Below are positions 63,897-64,000 of a stretch of DNA of 64,000 nt, in pieces. Below the pieces are notes generated by a model. It worked only from the letters and a program-made list of their open reading frames with translations, was not told where the DNA came from and ran no database searches. Each line of letters starts with the position of its first letter. The first letter of the stretch is position 1. Both the position numbers and the translations under genes were made by a program. The stretch is from the IMG/VR virus record IMGVR_UViG_3300029258_001212, positions 1 through 64,000 of that record; one strand, 5' to 3'. The DNA is from a virus.

Positions 63897-64000
63897 ATGC
63901 CCCGGCTCCGTTTACTGGACCGGCTCCAGGTGTACCAGTTTCACCTGATGGACGTGTCCTACAGCTTGGCGTTTCCCCCTTGGGCCCTGGACCCGCTCCT
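63897..64000 (+). CDS. Tail protein, 5' part only
   Basis: ATG 63897 opens a frame that runs off the right edge. The 34 visible residues (MPRLRLLDRLQVYQFHLMDV, then PPWALDPL) resemble the start of a second tube-like or baseplate-associated protein often found after the tail tube gene. Start preceded by a weak GGTAGGATCG. Not enough sequence to be more specific. Confidence 0.6.
   Translation, partial: MPRLRLLDRLQVYQFHLMDVSYSLAFPPWALDPL

Overview
The window is a 64-kb piece of a large, GC-rich, tailed bacteriophage genome of the contractile-tail (myovirus) type. All supported genes lie on the + strand. They are tightly packed, often with 4-base ATGA/GTGA start-stop overlaps and clear GGAGG-type ribosome binding sites. 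The T4-like head module, in the order portal, core proteins, protease/scaffold, major capsid protein, is followed by neck proteins, tail sheath and tail tube. The host cannot be named from sequence. Five near-perfect sigma54-type -24/-12 motifs and the high GC would fit a GC-rich proteobacterium or related group, but that is inference.

Region 1 (1-17.8 kb) is an accessory array of about 53 very small genes. Roughly half encode proteins with one or more CxxC zinc-ribbon pairs, and one is a 613-aa protein with about five such pairs. Others look like small membrane peptides, a Myb/SANT-like protein, a ribbon-helix-helix protein, an Nmad1/DUF1599-like protein and a DUF4406-like nucleoside-handling protein. 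Region 2 (17.8-21.2 kb) has three long non-coding stretches rich in repeats around an HTH protein (possible small terminase) and one unknown gene.

Region 3 (21.2-39.2 kb) is the most unusual part. It is a long run of proteins that share a short amphipathic leader ending in a T4-type prohead protease site, [L/I/V]-x-E followed by A, S or G. Several carry the motif two to five times between distinct domains, so they look like polyproteins. By analogy with T4 internal proteins (IPI-III, Alt), I infer that these are packaged in the prohead, trimmed by the phage protease and perhaps injected with DNA. One contains a ComM/Mg-chelatase-like AAA+ domain with a defective Walker A. Others carry zinc-binding domains.

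Region 4 (39.3-49.6 kb) holds small genes including a lipoprotein, then portal, an unknown head protein, a basic/acidic core protein, a protease-scaffold fusion with a probable internal scaffold start, the major capsid protein (predicted cleavage after Glu66), and two probable head accessory proteins. Region 5 (49.7-64 kb) holds neck and connector genes mixed with more leader-bearing proteins, then tail terminator candidate, sheath, tube and the start of another tail gene.

A roughly 70-bp element recurs five times in both orientations at module borders (1.03, 28.9, 38.4, 49.6 and 53.4 kb). It joins a sigma54-like promoter motif, a TTAATTAA core and a covarying inverted repeat. No large terminase, lysis cassette, DNA polymerase, integrase, tRNA or CRISPR array is visible in the window.
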